From contig JAISMF010000012.1 in assembly GCA_031276865.1 (NCBI GenBank), forward strand, positions 1-64,000: 64,000 bases of DNA. Direction: 5' to 3'. Below, in pieces: positions 46,737 through 56,500 of this stretch (the first letter of the stretch is position 1; every line of letters starts with the position of its first letter). The notes below the pieces were generated by a model. That model saw nothing but the letters and a program-made list of their open reading frames with translations, had not been told where the DNA came from and searched no databases. Made by a program: the position numbers and the translations under genes. The DNA is from Deltaproteobacteria bacterium (GTDB lineage: Bacteria > Desulfobacterota > Desulfarculia > Adiutricales > Adiutricaceae).

Positions 46737-48683
46737 ATGGCGCCTAAAGTGAACGGAGCCGAAAAGAACAAACCCGGCGCTCTGGGGGGGGCGATGGTCC
46801 TTCTGATAGCCCTCTCGCTTATCCTACCCGGGATTTGGAAAAAGCTGGAGCCGAAGGCCGCGCTCTTGAGCTTCCAAATCACGGGGGCTCTTTTGCGACC
46901 CTTAAGCCCGCTTTCCAAGGTGGAAAAGTTTCTCGAGGCCGGTCGGGAGCTGAAACGTCAAGGGAGGCTTGGAGACCCCGCCCTTTTCTGGTCCTTCGCG
47001 GGGTCGTACTACCGCTATTTCTTCCTCTTGGCGGAAATCATCCTGGCGCTTCGCATCCTCAAAACGGATCCGGGGAAGCGCTTCTCGAGGAGGCTCGACA
47101 TGTGGTCCCTGGTGGAAACCAACGCCCGAAAGTTTCCCTGCCTGCGGCCCCTTTTAAAAACCGGCCCCGTAACCCGCATGTCGCCCGTCTCCGGACCCTG
47201 GGCGCTGGGCCAGACCCCGGCGCTGTTCGCGTCCTTGAACGGAATTTTGGGATTCGAAAAGGGCGGCCGCTACCAGCCGGAGGATTTCCTCCACCCCGAA
47301 TCCGGACTGGCCATCCTCGACGCCCCCATCCTGGAGCGGACCAACCTCTTTAACGCCGGCCGGGCGGCCTTGGCCTTCGCCCGGCAGCTGGGACCCAGAT
47401 TCCACGGAAAAATTTCCGACCTCCCCCCTCACCTGCGGGCGCTGGCCCTGGCCTTCGTCTGCCACCATCTAAACTTGAAGGATCTGGCCTTTAAAATACT
47501 CGACGAGCTTTCCACGAGCTGGGAGCCGGAAAAAAACACCGTGAAGCTGGAAAACCTGGCGGAATTGGAGGAGAGGTTCGCGGACTTCACCCACCCGGAG
47601 CTGGAGCTGCATCGAAGCTACCAAAACGTCTACTTCATGGCCCTTCTGCGCCTGGCCAGGAAAAAGGGCTCCCTTCCCTCGTCGTTGTGGCTATGGCTCA
47701 AGCCCGTCGACCGTCGCCTCTTCTACTGCCTCAACCAGGTGGGGGGGAGGGCCGCCTGGGCGGAGGGCGCCGGGGCGTGGTCGCATTTCATAACCGAGAG
47801 GAAAGCCGGACGCCCCCTAAGCGATCCCGTGATGGCTCCCGCGGCGCGGGCCTTGGAGGCGAGCCTCGTGACGGAGGGCTACCTGGACGAGGACCACGAA
47901 AGGGAAATCAAGGTTATGGACGTTGGCGAAACCGGATCCCGCCACGATCCCGAAAAAGATCAAGACCGCCGGCGCCTCCTTGGCGTCCACGACTCAAAGG
48001 AGGGCGTCAAAAGATTTCCCTTCATTCCCCGAGTCTTGGGAAGGGCGACCCTTAAAAACGGGGACGCCTCCGACGATTACCGGATCCGCGAGGAAGTCGA
48101 GCGCTCCCTTGAGGAGGTCCTCAGGCGCCTGGACGGCCGGAAAGAAAAAACCGCCCTAGATTCGCCCGCGTCCGCCGAAAGCGAAAACGCGCCCCCCATC
48201 GACGGGGCCCGTAAAGAGGCCTCGACTCCCTTTGGAGACGAAGCCGGCATGGCTCGGGAGGATCTTTTCAACATCCTGGAAGAGGAATACCTGAGCCGGG
48301 ACGAAATTTTCGAAAACGACGACCAAGCGGACTTGGAAAAGGAGAGAGCGGATGACCTGGAAAGAGAACTCGAACTCCGATACCGAGAAGAGGAGGAATA
48401 CTGGAGGGAAAAAGACGACCGCGCCGGAACAAAAGGAGTTCCACCGCCCGCGCCGGATTCTCCGGAGGAAGCGGAAACGGATTTTCGACTCCAGGGAAAT
48501 AAAACCGCGCGAGGGAATGTTCCTAAAGACGGCTCCGGAGACGGAGGGCTTTATGAAAAAGAGGCGAAACGGAATCAAAACGCTAAGAGCCCTCGGAAGG
48601 AAGCTTTCGACTCTGGAGAGGCTGATGAAAAAGAGCTTGAGGGATCGTCCAAAGAAAAAAAATCCGGATCTTTTCCGGGGTGA
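46737..48683 (+). CDS. dotM: Type IVB coupling-complex protein DotM (IcmP/TrbA) with long acidic C-terminal extension
   Basis: 648 residues against ~380 in Legionella. Two N-terminal transmembrane helices (about 18-36 and 90-108) are followed by the cytoplasmic DotM domain: FPCLRPLLKTGP, SGPWALGQTPALFA, FARQLGPRFHGKISDLPPHL, ALALAFVCHHLNLKDLA and WLKPVDRRLFYCLNQVGGRA are all diagnostic. The domain ends near residue 395. The remaining 250 residues are Glu/Asp/Lys/Arg-rich and probably disordered; no equivalent is known to me in standard DotM. DotM forms the coupling complex with DotL and receives substrates. Start at 46737 or 46749; see the adjacent hairpin entry. Confidence 0.92.
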   Translation: MAPKVNGAEKNKPGALGGAMVLLIALSLILPGIWKKLEPKAALLSFQITGALLRPLSPLSKVEKFLEAGRELKRQGRLGDPALFWSFAGSYYRYFFLLAEIILALRILKTDPGKRFSRRLDMWSLVETNARKFPCLRPLLKTGPVTRMSPVSGPWALGQTPALFASLNGILGFEKGGRYQPEDFLHPESGLAILDAPILERTNLFNAGRAALAFARQLGPRFHGKISDLPPHLRALALAFVCHHLNLKDLAFKILDELSTSWEPEKNTVKLENLAELEERFADFTHPELELHRSYQNVYFMALLRLARKKGSLPSSLWLWLKPVDRRLFYCLNQVGGRAAWAEGAGAWSHFITERKAGRPLSDPVMAPAARALEASLVTEGYLDEDHEREIKVMDVGETGSRHDPEKDQDRRRLLGVHDSKEGVKRFPFIPRVLGRATLKNGDASDDYRIREEVERSLEEVLRRLDGRKEKTALDSPASAESENAPPIDGARKEASTPFGDEAGMAREDLFNILEEEYLSRDEIFENDDQADLEKERADDLERELELRYREEEEYWREKDDRAGTKGVPPPAPDSPEEAETDFRLQGNKTARGNVPKDGSGDGGLYEKEAKRNQNAKSPRKEAFDSGEADEKELEGSSKEKKSGSFPG

Positions 48684-49255
48684 AAAGAGTTGTCGTCCCG
48701 CTCTTAAAAATCGCCCGGACGCTTTAGGCGAAAACCAACCTTTCCCGCCCTATCCGGATGACGCGGAGATGTTTTGGGGTTTTTAACGAATCGATTAGCG
48801 AAAATCGAAAAGCGAAAACCGAAAATCGAGATGCCGCTTTTAGAATCGCTTTTCATAACCGGAGGGGAGAAAGCTCCTTTTAACTAAAACGCCTTAAATC
48901 GTCCCAAAAACCCGCCTCCCGCGCGAAAAACCTCCTTTCCGCCCGCGGGCGCTCCTCCCAAAAACGTTTCCGCGGGAAAACATTTTGAGAAAAGGTTTTC
49001 GTCCATAATTTTTTTAAAGAGGTTTTCCGCTCGAACGATTTTTTTAGAAAATTTTTTCCACCCCAAAAGGGGCGTTTTTAGAAACGTTTTTTCATCCGAA
49101 ACGTTTTTTTTCGAAACGTCTAAACAATCGTCTTTTCATGATCCGCGGACCCCCGCGTAATACCCCCCCCCCCCCGCGTAAAATCAACGCTTCCCAAAAA
49201 TTCGCCCCCGGCGATTTTGGGAAGCGGGTCTTCGAGCGGGCGCGAAGGAGAATCC
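48684..49255. other. Spacer without supported gene, containing a 13-C homopolymer
   Basis: 570 bases. A second frame overlapping the end of dotM runs to 48786, but I do not support it. GCGAAAATCGAAAAGCGAAAA-type short repeats occur around 48797-48830 and many T-runs at 48985-49125. At 49163-49175 there is a run of 13 C, 80 bases before the next start, between two copies of CCCCGCGTAA. Confidence 0.6.
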
Positions 49256-50257
49256 ATGTTTTTAAGCTCCGTTCACCACATCTACGGAATCTTGGATAAG
49301 ATCGAGCCCGCGGCCGACCCGGCCGAGCGGCCCTTGCGTTTGACCATCAACGGCGCCCCGGGGGACGCTTTAAAGAAGATCCGCCCCGCCCTGTTCGAGA
49401 TCTCCGTCTACGACCTCCGCAAGGTGGAGATGTTCAAAGAGAGCGGCCTGAAGGTTGGCGACCCCGTCCACGCCGAGCTTCGCTCCCTGTCCCTCGAGCC
49501 CCGCGTCTTTCATAAAGGGCTTAAGGACGCCCCCGTCATCTCCGGGCTCCTGGACGGATCGGGGGATTCAAGCCTCCGCCTGGGGACGCCCAAGAGGCGC
49601 TCCCTCCACCACATCGCCTGCCAGTACGTCGGCCGGGCCGTGACCGCCGGAGGGCGCGGGATCGTCTTCATCCGCGAGAACAACCTCTTCAGCCACACCG
49701 ACTACTCCCTCGCCGTCCCCGACCAGATAGACGCCCTTTTGGCGGTCTTGAAGATCAAAAGCGGCGACGAGCTGCTCTTCGCGGCCTCCGACCTCCACCC
49801 CTCCGGACCCTCGGCCAAGACGAAGAAGCGCCGGATCCTGGGCCGGGGACTCTTCTTCCTGCCCCTCGCCGCCAAGAAACGCCCCTACGACAAGCTGCGC
49901 GAAGCCGTCTTCAAACCCGGCGGAGGCGAAAAACCCGCCGCCCGCCGTTTTCTTCCGCGGCGGGAAAGCGGCCACGAATACCGGCTGGAATTACGCTTCA
50001 ACATCCCCGAGCGCCTCGAAAACGCGCGCCTCGGATCCTTCACCCTCCAGGCCCCGGCCCCTTTCGCCCCGGAGCCGAGGGGGCTTCCCGAAAACATCCC
50101 GCCCAAGGAAGGCGCCTTTCAAGGAGACGCCGCCCCGAACGCCCTCCCAGGCCCGCTTGAGACGCCCGCGGCGGAGGAAAACTCCGAAGAGTTTTCCGGC
50201 CGGATCCTCGAGGACGCCCAAATCCCGCCGCCGGCGGCCCGGGACTTTGAAAACTAG
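49256..50257 (+). CDS. Unknown protein with OB-fold-like N-terminal half
   Basis: 333 residues from the ATG at 49256, chosen because GAAGGAG lies 6 bases upstream (the frame is open 13 codons further). The N-terminal 110 residues are predicted beta-rich: HHIYGILDKIEP, PLRLTING, ALFEISVYDL and VGDPVHAELRSLSLEP resemble the strand pattern of the SSB-like protein at 33487 (VHIICGQIASIS, DASLWGR, GDKIAFSL). A second similar block (HIACQYVGRAVTAGGRGIVF ... SGDELLFAASDLHP) may be another OB fold. The last 80 residues are Pro/Glu-rich linker. Hypothetical role in single-stranded DNA handling. I rate the existence of the gene high and the fold assignment low. Confidence 0.75.
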   Translation: MFLSSVHHIYGILDKIEPAADPAERPLRLTINGAPGDALKKIRPALFEISVYDLRKVEMFKESGLKVGDPVHAELRSLSLEPRVFHKGLKDAPVISGLLDGSGDSSLRLGTPKRRSLHHIACQYVGRAVTAGGRGIVFIRENNLFSHTDYSLAVPDQIDALLAVLKIKSGDELLFAASDLHPSGPSAKTKKRRILGRGLFFLPLAAKKRPYDKLREAVFKPGGGEKPAARRFLPRRESGHEYRLELRFNIPERLENARLGSFTLQAPAPFAPEPRGLPENIPPKEGAFQGDAAPNALPGPLETPAAEENSEEFSGRILEDAQIPPPAARDFEN

Positions 50258-50734
50258 GCGCCATCGTCAAAGCGTGTTTCCAGGGACCATCCGAAGACGG
50301 GACGCCTCAGGCGTCTTTTCCGAAAGTTTCAAAGCCCTTTAACGGAAAAGCTTGAAAGCTCTTTTAAAAGAAAGCTTTCAGAGCCCCGCCTCGAAAAGGC
50401 GTCTCGGTTCGTTTCGGAGAGCCGCGCGCGGCCTTCCGCGGCTTAAAGTCCCTGGCGGAAAAACAGCTCTTCTTAAAACCCTTTCGCTCTTTTTTTAAAA
50501 ACCTCAAACTCGATCGGACGCCGGCCGGGTCGGGCGCCGGCCGGACCGGCGCCCGATCTCCAATACGTAACGCCCGCGGACGGCCGAAAACAACGCCTTC
50601 GCTTAACCGATTCTTCAGCTTAAAACCCGAAACCAACGCGTCTTCAGCCGCGAAACCCTAAACCCTAAATCCTTGATCCTTGATCCTTGATCCTTGAACC
50701 GAAAAACCCCCGCGGGAGGGGTTCGGGAGAATTT
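50258..50734. other. Spacer with hairpin and short tandem repeats
   Basis: About 480 bases without a gene. An 11-bp hairpin (TCGGGCGCCGG, 50530-50540, with its complement at 50546-50556) is nested in a longer GC-rich palindrome. A 7-base tandem repeat TCCTTGA occurs four times at 50670-50697, preceded by two copies of CCCTAAA. Confidence 0.6.
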
Positions 50735-50965
50735 ATGTTTTTTTTCAAAAAGAAACCCGACGCCAGGGAGCTCAGGCTCCGGAAACGAAAAACCGAAATG
50801 GACGATTTCTTCCACTTCCGCCCTTTCGGCGTCTTCGACGTGGAAGAGGAGTTCGCGGCCGAAATGGGGGCCTTTTTGGAGGACGCCGTCCTGGAAGACG
50901 ACTTCCACCACCCCATGGAGGATTTCCTAGAGGAGCTGTTTCACACCGAAGAGGATGAAATATGA
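50735..50965 (+). CDS. Small acidic protein translationally coupled to ardC
   Basis: 76 residues. The ATG at 50735 is preceded by GGGAG, about 7 bases upstream. A basic start (MFFFKKKPDARELRLRKRK) is followed by an Asp/Glu/Phe-rich remainder (DDFFHF, FDVEEEF, ENLxEDD-type acid clusters, ending FHTEEDEI). Its TGA overlaps the ATG of the antirestriction gene (ATGA). Small acidic proteins beside ardC could act as DNA mimics or as partners of ArdC, but nothing specific is recognised. Confidence 0.6.
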   Translation: MFFFKKKPDARELRLRKRKTEMDDFFHFRPFGVFDVEEEFAAEMGAFLEDAVLEDDFHHPMEDFLEELFHTEEDEI

Positions 50966-53283
50966 CGCCCGCCGGATTTACGGGGGGGCCTCCGGATCGC
51001 CGGGAGAGCCCCAGGCGCGTCCTGGTGGACGCGCTCATCCAGGAGCTTAAAAACGGAACCGCCCCCTGGCGCAAACCCTGGTCGGATAAATGCGCCCCTC
51101 CCTTCAATCCCGTCTCGGGCACCTGCTACAAGGGGATAAACCGCCTCATGCTCCTCCAGCGGAACTTCCTGGAACCCCGCTGGGTGTCTTTCAAGCAGGC
51201 CAAGGACATGGGGTGGCGGATCAAGAAAGGCGCCCGGGCCCAGTCCATCGAGTACTGGAACTGGGGGGAGAGGGTGGTGGTGAGAGACGAGGAGGGAAGG
51301 CCCTTCGCCGGAGAGGACGGACGGATTCTCACAAAGGAGGTCCCCCTCGCCCGGCCCCGGGTGAAGTACCACCAGGTCTTCAACCTAGACGAGGCGACCG
51401 ACGGCTCGGGCGCGCCCCTTCCGCCCTGGATTTCCCCGGCCCCCTCCTGGGATCCGGTGGAGAAGGCCGAGGAGCTAGTCCAGGCCCTAGGCGCTTCCGT
51501 CCGCCACGATCAGCGGAACCGGGCCTTCTACGACTTGGAACGGGACCTAATCCACCTCCCCCCCAAAAGCTCCTTTTCCAGCCCCGACGACTACTACTCC
51601 ACCCTGCTCCACGAGCTGGCCCACTGGACCAAGGCCCCCGGGCGCCTCGCCCGCGGAGGAAATCAGCCCTTCGGGAGCAAAGCCTACGCCCAGGAGGAGC
51701 TCCGCGCCGAGATGGCCTCCTGGATGCTGGGCATGGATCTGGGCCTCAACTACTCCCTTCCCCGGCACGCCTCGTACGTGGGCCACTGGATCGAAAAACT
51801 CGAGGAGGACCATCACGAGCTCTTCCAGGCGGCCTCCGAGGCCGAAAAGATAAAGTCCTACATCCTGGGAAAACTCACGGACTTCAAACCGCGGGGGGTG
51901 GAGCGTTTCACGCCTCCCTTGAAGGGAAAAGCCCTTGAAGCGGATCTCGGGGAGGGCCGGGCCGAACACGGCCTGGCCCTCCCCGGGGAAGGCTTGGCGA
52001 TAAGCCAGGAGGATAAAACCCCCCGGGCCTCGCTTGTGAACTCCTTTTTCAGCTACCTCGTCCGTCCGGGCCTTTCGCGAGACCAAGAGGAGCGCTGGTT
52101 CGGGATCATGTGCGCGGTGAACTGGCTTAAGCCCAAGGGGATTTTAAGCGGGGAGAGGCTTCAAAGCTTCCTCTTCGAGGCCTCGAGGATCGCCGAGATC
52201 GCCATGGAGACTTTAAACGCCGATCTCCAAAACAAGGCGTCTCGAAACCTCAAAGAGATCCGCGCCCACAACGACTGCCTGGCCTTGATTCACCGCGCGC
52301 GGGATCTCGCCCTCCCCGAATTCGAACTCTCCCCGGCCCTCGATCCGGAAAAGCCCCGCTACGCCCCCCTCTCTTTAAAGAGGCGGGAAAAGGGCGAGGA
52401 ATCCCTCGCCCTTTTTATCAACGGAACGCTCCTAACGGGCCTCTCCCCCGCCCGGGGCGAAAGCTCCCGAAACCTCGTGATCGATCTGGAAAAGAAGACC
52501 ATCCTCGCCTCCTTCCGGAGCCGGAAGAACGCGGTGGATTTCGCCGCGGCCTTAAACTCCCCGGCCCGGCTTTACCTCGGAGAGGGACCTTTACGAGAAT
52601 CCGAACGCTTAAGACTCGATCGGGGTCTTTCCCGCCCCTTGGGCGGAAACGGTGGCCCGAAGATCTTGAGCGAAAGGGAGATTTTGGACTTCTACGACCG
52701 CCTGGAGCGTCTGCGGTCCAACCAGCCGGACGCCAGCCGCCTCTCGGCGCGCCAGGAGAGGCTCTACCTCGAGCTCAGGCTTTCGGGGGACTGGAACCGC
52801 GAATACCGCCCCCTCCTTTTAGACGGCGTCCCGGAGGAGCTTTTGGCCGCGGTGAGGCTCCCCCTCTTTGAAAAGCTCTCCCAGCCGCTCCAAAGGGAGC
52901 CGGACTTTAAAGGCGCCCGCAGGCGATCGGACCCTCCGGACGAGGCGGGCGATCCCTTTCCGGCCGCGCCGTTTCCATCCTCCCCCCGGGCGGGCGGAAT
53001 CGTTTCGGGGAAGGCGAAACGCCTCCAAGCCGAAGAAGCCCGTTTGGCGGCGGAAGAGCGCCCCCGTTCTTTCGACCCCGGGCCGAAAGAGGATTTCAGC
53101 TCCCCGGGGGGGGCGCCGGAAAGCCTTAAAGCGGAACTTGGACTTGAAGAAGGCGTCGACTCCGAAGGCGTTGCGAAGGACGGATCCGTCCGCGGACCGA
53201 AAGGGACGGAGGAGGAATCGCCTTCCTTGAAAGACGAAGAAAGCGAGGCTCCGGAAGAGAGGCGGCCTTTCGCTTTAAGGTGA
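50962..53283 (+). CDS. ardC: ArdC-type antirestriction protein (ssDNA-binding domain plus zincin metallopeptidase)
   Basis: 773 residues. The N-terminal ArdC domain (about 15-140): VDALIQELKNGTAPWRKPW, the conserved W and NPVSGTCYKGIN, and WVSFKQAKDMGWRIKKGA; this domain binds single-stranded DNA. A metallopeptidase domain follows (150-310) with HELAHW (His217, Glu218, His221) and a downstream EELRAEMASWMLG giving the third metal ligand. The remaining 460 residues, not part of classic ArdC (~300), include helical stretches and an acidic tail; I do not recognise a domain there. Such proteins are delivered with or expressed from conjugative DNA and protect it from host restriction. Its presence beside the transfer genes supports a conjugative role. 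A terminator follows at once. Confidence 0.88.
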   Translation: MTPAGFTGGPPDRRESPRRVLVDALIQELKNGTAPWRKPWSDKCAPPFNPVSGTCYKGINRLMLLQRNFLEPRWVSFKQAKDMGWRIKKGARAQSIEYWNWGERVVVRDEEGRPFAGEDGRILTKEVPLARPRVKYHQVFNLDEATDGSGAPLPPWISPAPSWDPVEKAEELVQALGASVRHDQRNRAFYDLERDLIHLPPKSSFSSPDDYYSTLLHELAHWTKAPGRLARGGNQPFGSKAYAQEELRAEMASWMLGMDLGLNYSLPRHASYVGHWIEKLEEDHHELFQAASEAEKIKSYILGKLTDFKPRGVERFTPPLKGKALEADLGEGRAEHGLALPGEGLAISQEDKTPRASLVNSFFSYLVRPGLSRDQEERWFGIMCAVNWLKPKGILSGERLQSFLFEASRIAEIAMETLNADLQNKASRNLKEIRAHNDCLALIHRARDLALPEFELSPALDPEKPRYAPLSLKRREKGEESLALFINGTLLTGLSPARGESSRNLVIDLEKKTILASFRSRKNAVDFAAALNSPARLYLGEGPLRESERLRLDRGLSRPLGGNGGPKILSEREILDFYDRLERLRSNQPDASRLSARQERLYLELRLSGDWNREYRPLLLDGVPEELLAAVRLPLFEKLSQPLQREPDFKGARRRSDPPDEAGDPFPAAPFPSSPRAGGIVSGKAKRLQAEEARLAAEERPRSFDPGPKEDFSSPGGAPESLKAELGLEEGVDSEGVAKDGSVRGPKGTEEESPSLKDEESEAPEERRPFALR

Positions 53284-53309
53284 GGGCTCGCTTGAAAAAG
53301 CCCCTTTTT
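53284..53309 (+). terminator. Rho-independent terminator candidate after ardC
   Basis: GGGCT / AGCCC stem (53284-53288 and 53299-53303) followed within a base by TTTTT, starting at the base after the ardC stop. The remaining spacer to 53596 has TCTTCGAGTCTT-type repeats and no gene. Confidence 0.5.
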
Positions 53310-53596
53310 CCCGCTCCGTTCGCGGCGCGGGCCTCCTTTCATTTCCTTACGGTTATTCGTCATTTCAGTCTTCGAGTCTTCCGCCCTTCACGTCTTTCAG
53401 CGTCACGTTCGTCCGGTATTCATCGTCACGGTCAATTCGGTCTTCGCGGTTTTTAGTCTTCGACAAGGCCGGCCGACTAACAAGGCCTTCCCGGGGAAGC
53501 GTTTCCTCCCGGGCGGAAAAACGCCGTCCGCCCCCCCGCGGGCGTCTTCGGGCTGTTTTCAGCTTCCCCCTCGGAAAGCGGAATTAGGATGCGATT

Positions 53597-56500
53597 ATGA
53601 GCGCCCCAGCGGATCCCCGTTTCAAAGCCCGCGGCCCCCTTTATTCCCGGGCCCTTCTTTTTCCCGTTTTACTCTGCCTCGCCCTCTCTTTCCCCGCTTC
53701 GGGCTGCCAGCCCGGGAAACCGGAGGAGGGCGCGCGGGCGGGCGCCGGAAACGCCTCAAGGGACGCGGGCGAAATCGATCTGGGGGCCTCCTTTCGCGCC
53801 GCCAAGGAAGCGAGACGGGTGAATCCCCCTTTCGGAGAAAAAAGCGTCGCGGATCGCTTCTTAAAAAAAGCCCCCCGGAAAGCCGCGGAGGCGCGAAAGG
53901 GCGCGCCCGGCCGGAAAAAACCCGAAACAGGGGCCGCCGAAAAGACCCCGGACGCTAAAAACCGGGGCCTCGGGGAGGATGGAGACGACGGCGCGGACGC
54001 TGAAATCGTCTCCCTGGACGCGGGCGCTCCGGGCGAGGCGAGAGATCTGCGGTTCCGGATCCTCGTCGGCGGCGGGCCTCCGCCTTTCGGCTCCCTCTTC
54101 GAAATCAGCGGATCCGAAAACCTCTCCCCCGTCTTCCCCGGTCCCGCCCGAACGGGGCGTGACGGAGTGTTCGTCCTCCCTTCCGCGAGGATCCCCGACC
54201 CCGGGGCCCCCTCCTTTCTGCGCGTCCTTCACCAAGGAAGGGAGATAAGGGCGAGGGTGGGCTTGGCGGCCGCGGGCTGCGGAATAACCCTCGAAGAGAC
54301 GCGGGAAAACCCGCGGGGATCCTTCGAACTCAAACTTAGGGCGACCTTTTCCGGAGGCGGAACCCGGGGGAAAAAGGGAAAAAACGTACGGGCGGACGGA
54401 AGAATCCCTTTGCGTTTTTTTAAAAACCCGAACTTCCCCAACCTGAGAACGGCGGAACGCCTGACGGACCCTTCCGGAAGGCTTCTCCTTAAAGGCCTGA
54501 AAATAAACGACCGCGAAGCCAGGATAACGGCCTTCGTCGCCGGAAGATGCCGGGCGGAATTTTCCCCCTTCCCCGAAAACGGCGACCCCGCCCCCCCCTC
54601 CGGCGAAAGCTTTCGGGAAGGCGAGGCCTCCCCCGGCTCGCCTCTCCGCGGCGCCCAACAAAAGGCGCCGGAAAAGAGCCGTGAAAACGCCTCCGGCGAA
54701 AAAGGCGATCCGCCGCGCCCCGGGGCGGCGGATGGATCGAGGGGATCCGTAAAAGGCTTTGGCGGGAACGAAACCAGCCCAGGCGTCTCCGGGCGGGCGA
54801 AGGCGGGCTTTTTGGAGGAAAAGGTCCTGGAGCTTTTGGACGAGACCGCCCGGAGCCTTCCCGCGGGCGGAACTCTTCCCGCAAAAGGGGGGAGGGGCGG
54901 AAACGCGCCGGACGCGGCGGACTTGGCGCTCCGGCGGGGTTCGGAGCGCCTGTCCGGAGCGCTGGGAGGCTGGTTTTCCCGCCACGGAAAGGCCCAAGTG
55001 GGCCTCTTTCTGGACCGGGACGGAAAGACGCGGGGAAACGCCTTTCTCCTCCAGCCCTTTTACGACGACTTGAAAAACACGGCCTTCCTCCAAACCGGCG
55101 CCCGGATCGGATCCGATCGGAAGAACCTCCATCTGGGGTTGGGCTTTCGGCGGAGGGCCGGGGAAAACTCCCTTATGGGCGCTAACCTCTTTCTGGATCG
55201 GGAAATGGAGGGCGGACATTTCCGGGGCGGCTTCGGGCTGGAGTTTTTTCACGATTTAACGGAAATTTCGGCCAACGCCTATTTCCCCTTGGGCCCCTTT
55301 CGGGAGTCGAAGAAATTCCCGGGAGCCTTGGAGAGGCCCGCGGGCGGATACGATCTGCGGATCCTTTCCGCTACGCCCTTTTACGACAAGGTGAAGCTCT
55401 CCCTGGCCTACGAGAGATGGCGGGGAAGCTTTCTGGAGGGAAGGGGTCTGGAAACGGCGTCCGCGGATCCCAAAAGAGCTTCCTCCTCTTTCAGCTACGG
55501 AGTCCGCTTCAATCCATGGAGGTTTCTGACCTTGAGTTTGGAAAAGTCCGCCGGCGGGGTTTCCCGCGGTCTTTCCGCCCGCCTTCTTTTCAACCTCGAT
55601 TTCCTCCGCGGGGGCGCGGACGCCCCCGCGGGAGGGGGGCCCGGGGAGGGGGCGGTCGACTTGAACCGCTTCGAATTCGTGAACCGCCGCTACGATCTTC
55701 CTTTGGAATTCAAGGCGGCGAAGGAATACGTCGTAAGCCTCCATTCCCTCTTGGCGGGGACGGTCTGCCTCAAGGTCCAAAACAGCCTGGGCGTCCCCTG
55801 GAGACAAACGCCGGTCAAGATCCTCCCCCTTTCCCCGGGCTTTTCCATCCTCGACGAAGTCGCTTTAACAGAGCGCTCGCTCTTCACGACGGACGAGGGC
55901 GGCGTGGTCTGCGCCGCCCTCCGAAGCGGGGGGGAGGCCGACCGGGGGACGATTTTAGCGGAGGCCGGAGACGGTCGGGAGACTTTCACGCTCCCGCTCG
56001 ATCCCGAAGGCGCCTCCCCCCCCCTCCCCGAGGGGGGGGCCGCGCGGGTGGAATACCTAAAAGAGGAGGACGGCGTCCACCTGTTTCGGGTGGTGGACGC
56101 CCGCGGGGAGCCCCAAAACGGAACGGGCGTCCAAGTCGCGGACGATTCCCCGGCGGTCCTGATCCTCGAGCCCGCCACCGAGACGGAGGCGGAGTTCTTC
56201 CTAAGCGGCCCGGACGGGATTTTCGGCTTAAAGGCGGAGTCCTCCGATCCGCGCCAGACGGAGGCGGTTCTCCTTATTTCCCCGGAAGGGGGGGAGCCCG
56301 CTCGGTTCGTCCTCCCCTTGAACCACCTTTTAAGCCTTTCCGCCGCTCCGACGGCGCTCCCCCCGCGCGAGGAGACGGAGGTTAAGTTTCGCCTCCTTTT
56401 AAACGGGAGGCCGCCGGCCCCGGGACTTCCGTACGTTTTAGCCGCCGAAAGCCCCCTCATTCGGGGCCTCCCCTTCGAAGGCTTGACCGGAGACGGGGAT

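Noticed and set aside
48352-48786. A 144-codon frame overlapping the end of dotM and extending 103 bases past it, with a purine-rich sequence before the ATG
   Set aside because: It is the +1/-1 frame of a Glu/Lys-rich coding stretch, which automatically yields a Lys/Arg-rich product; the only non-overlapping part is about 34 codons. Kept as a remote possibility only.
50655-50697. CCCTAAA telomere-like repeat
   Set aside because: Only two copies, next to an unrelated 7-base array; chance resemblance in a bacterial spacer.
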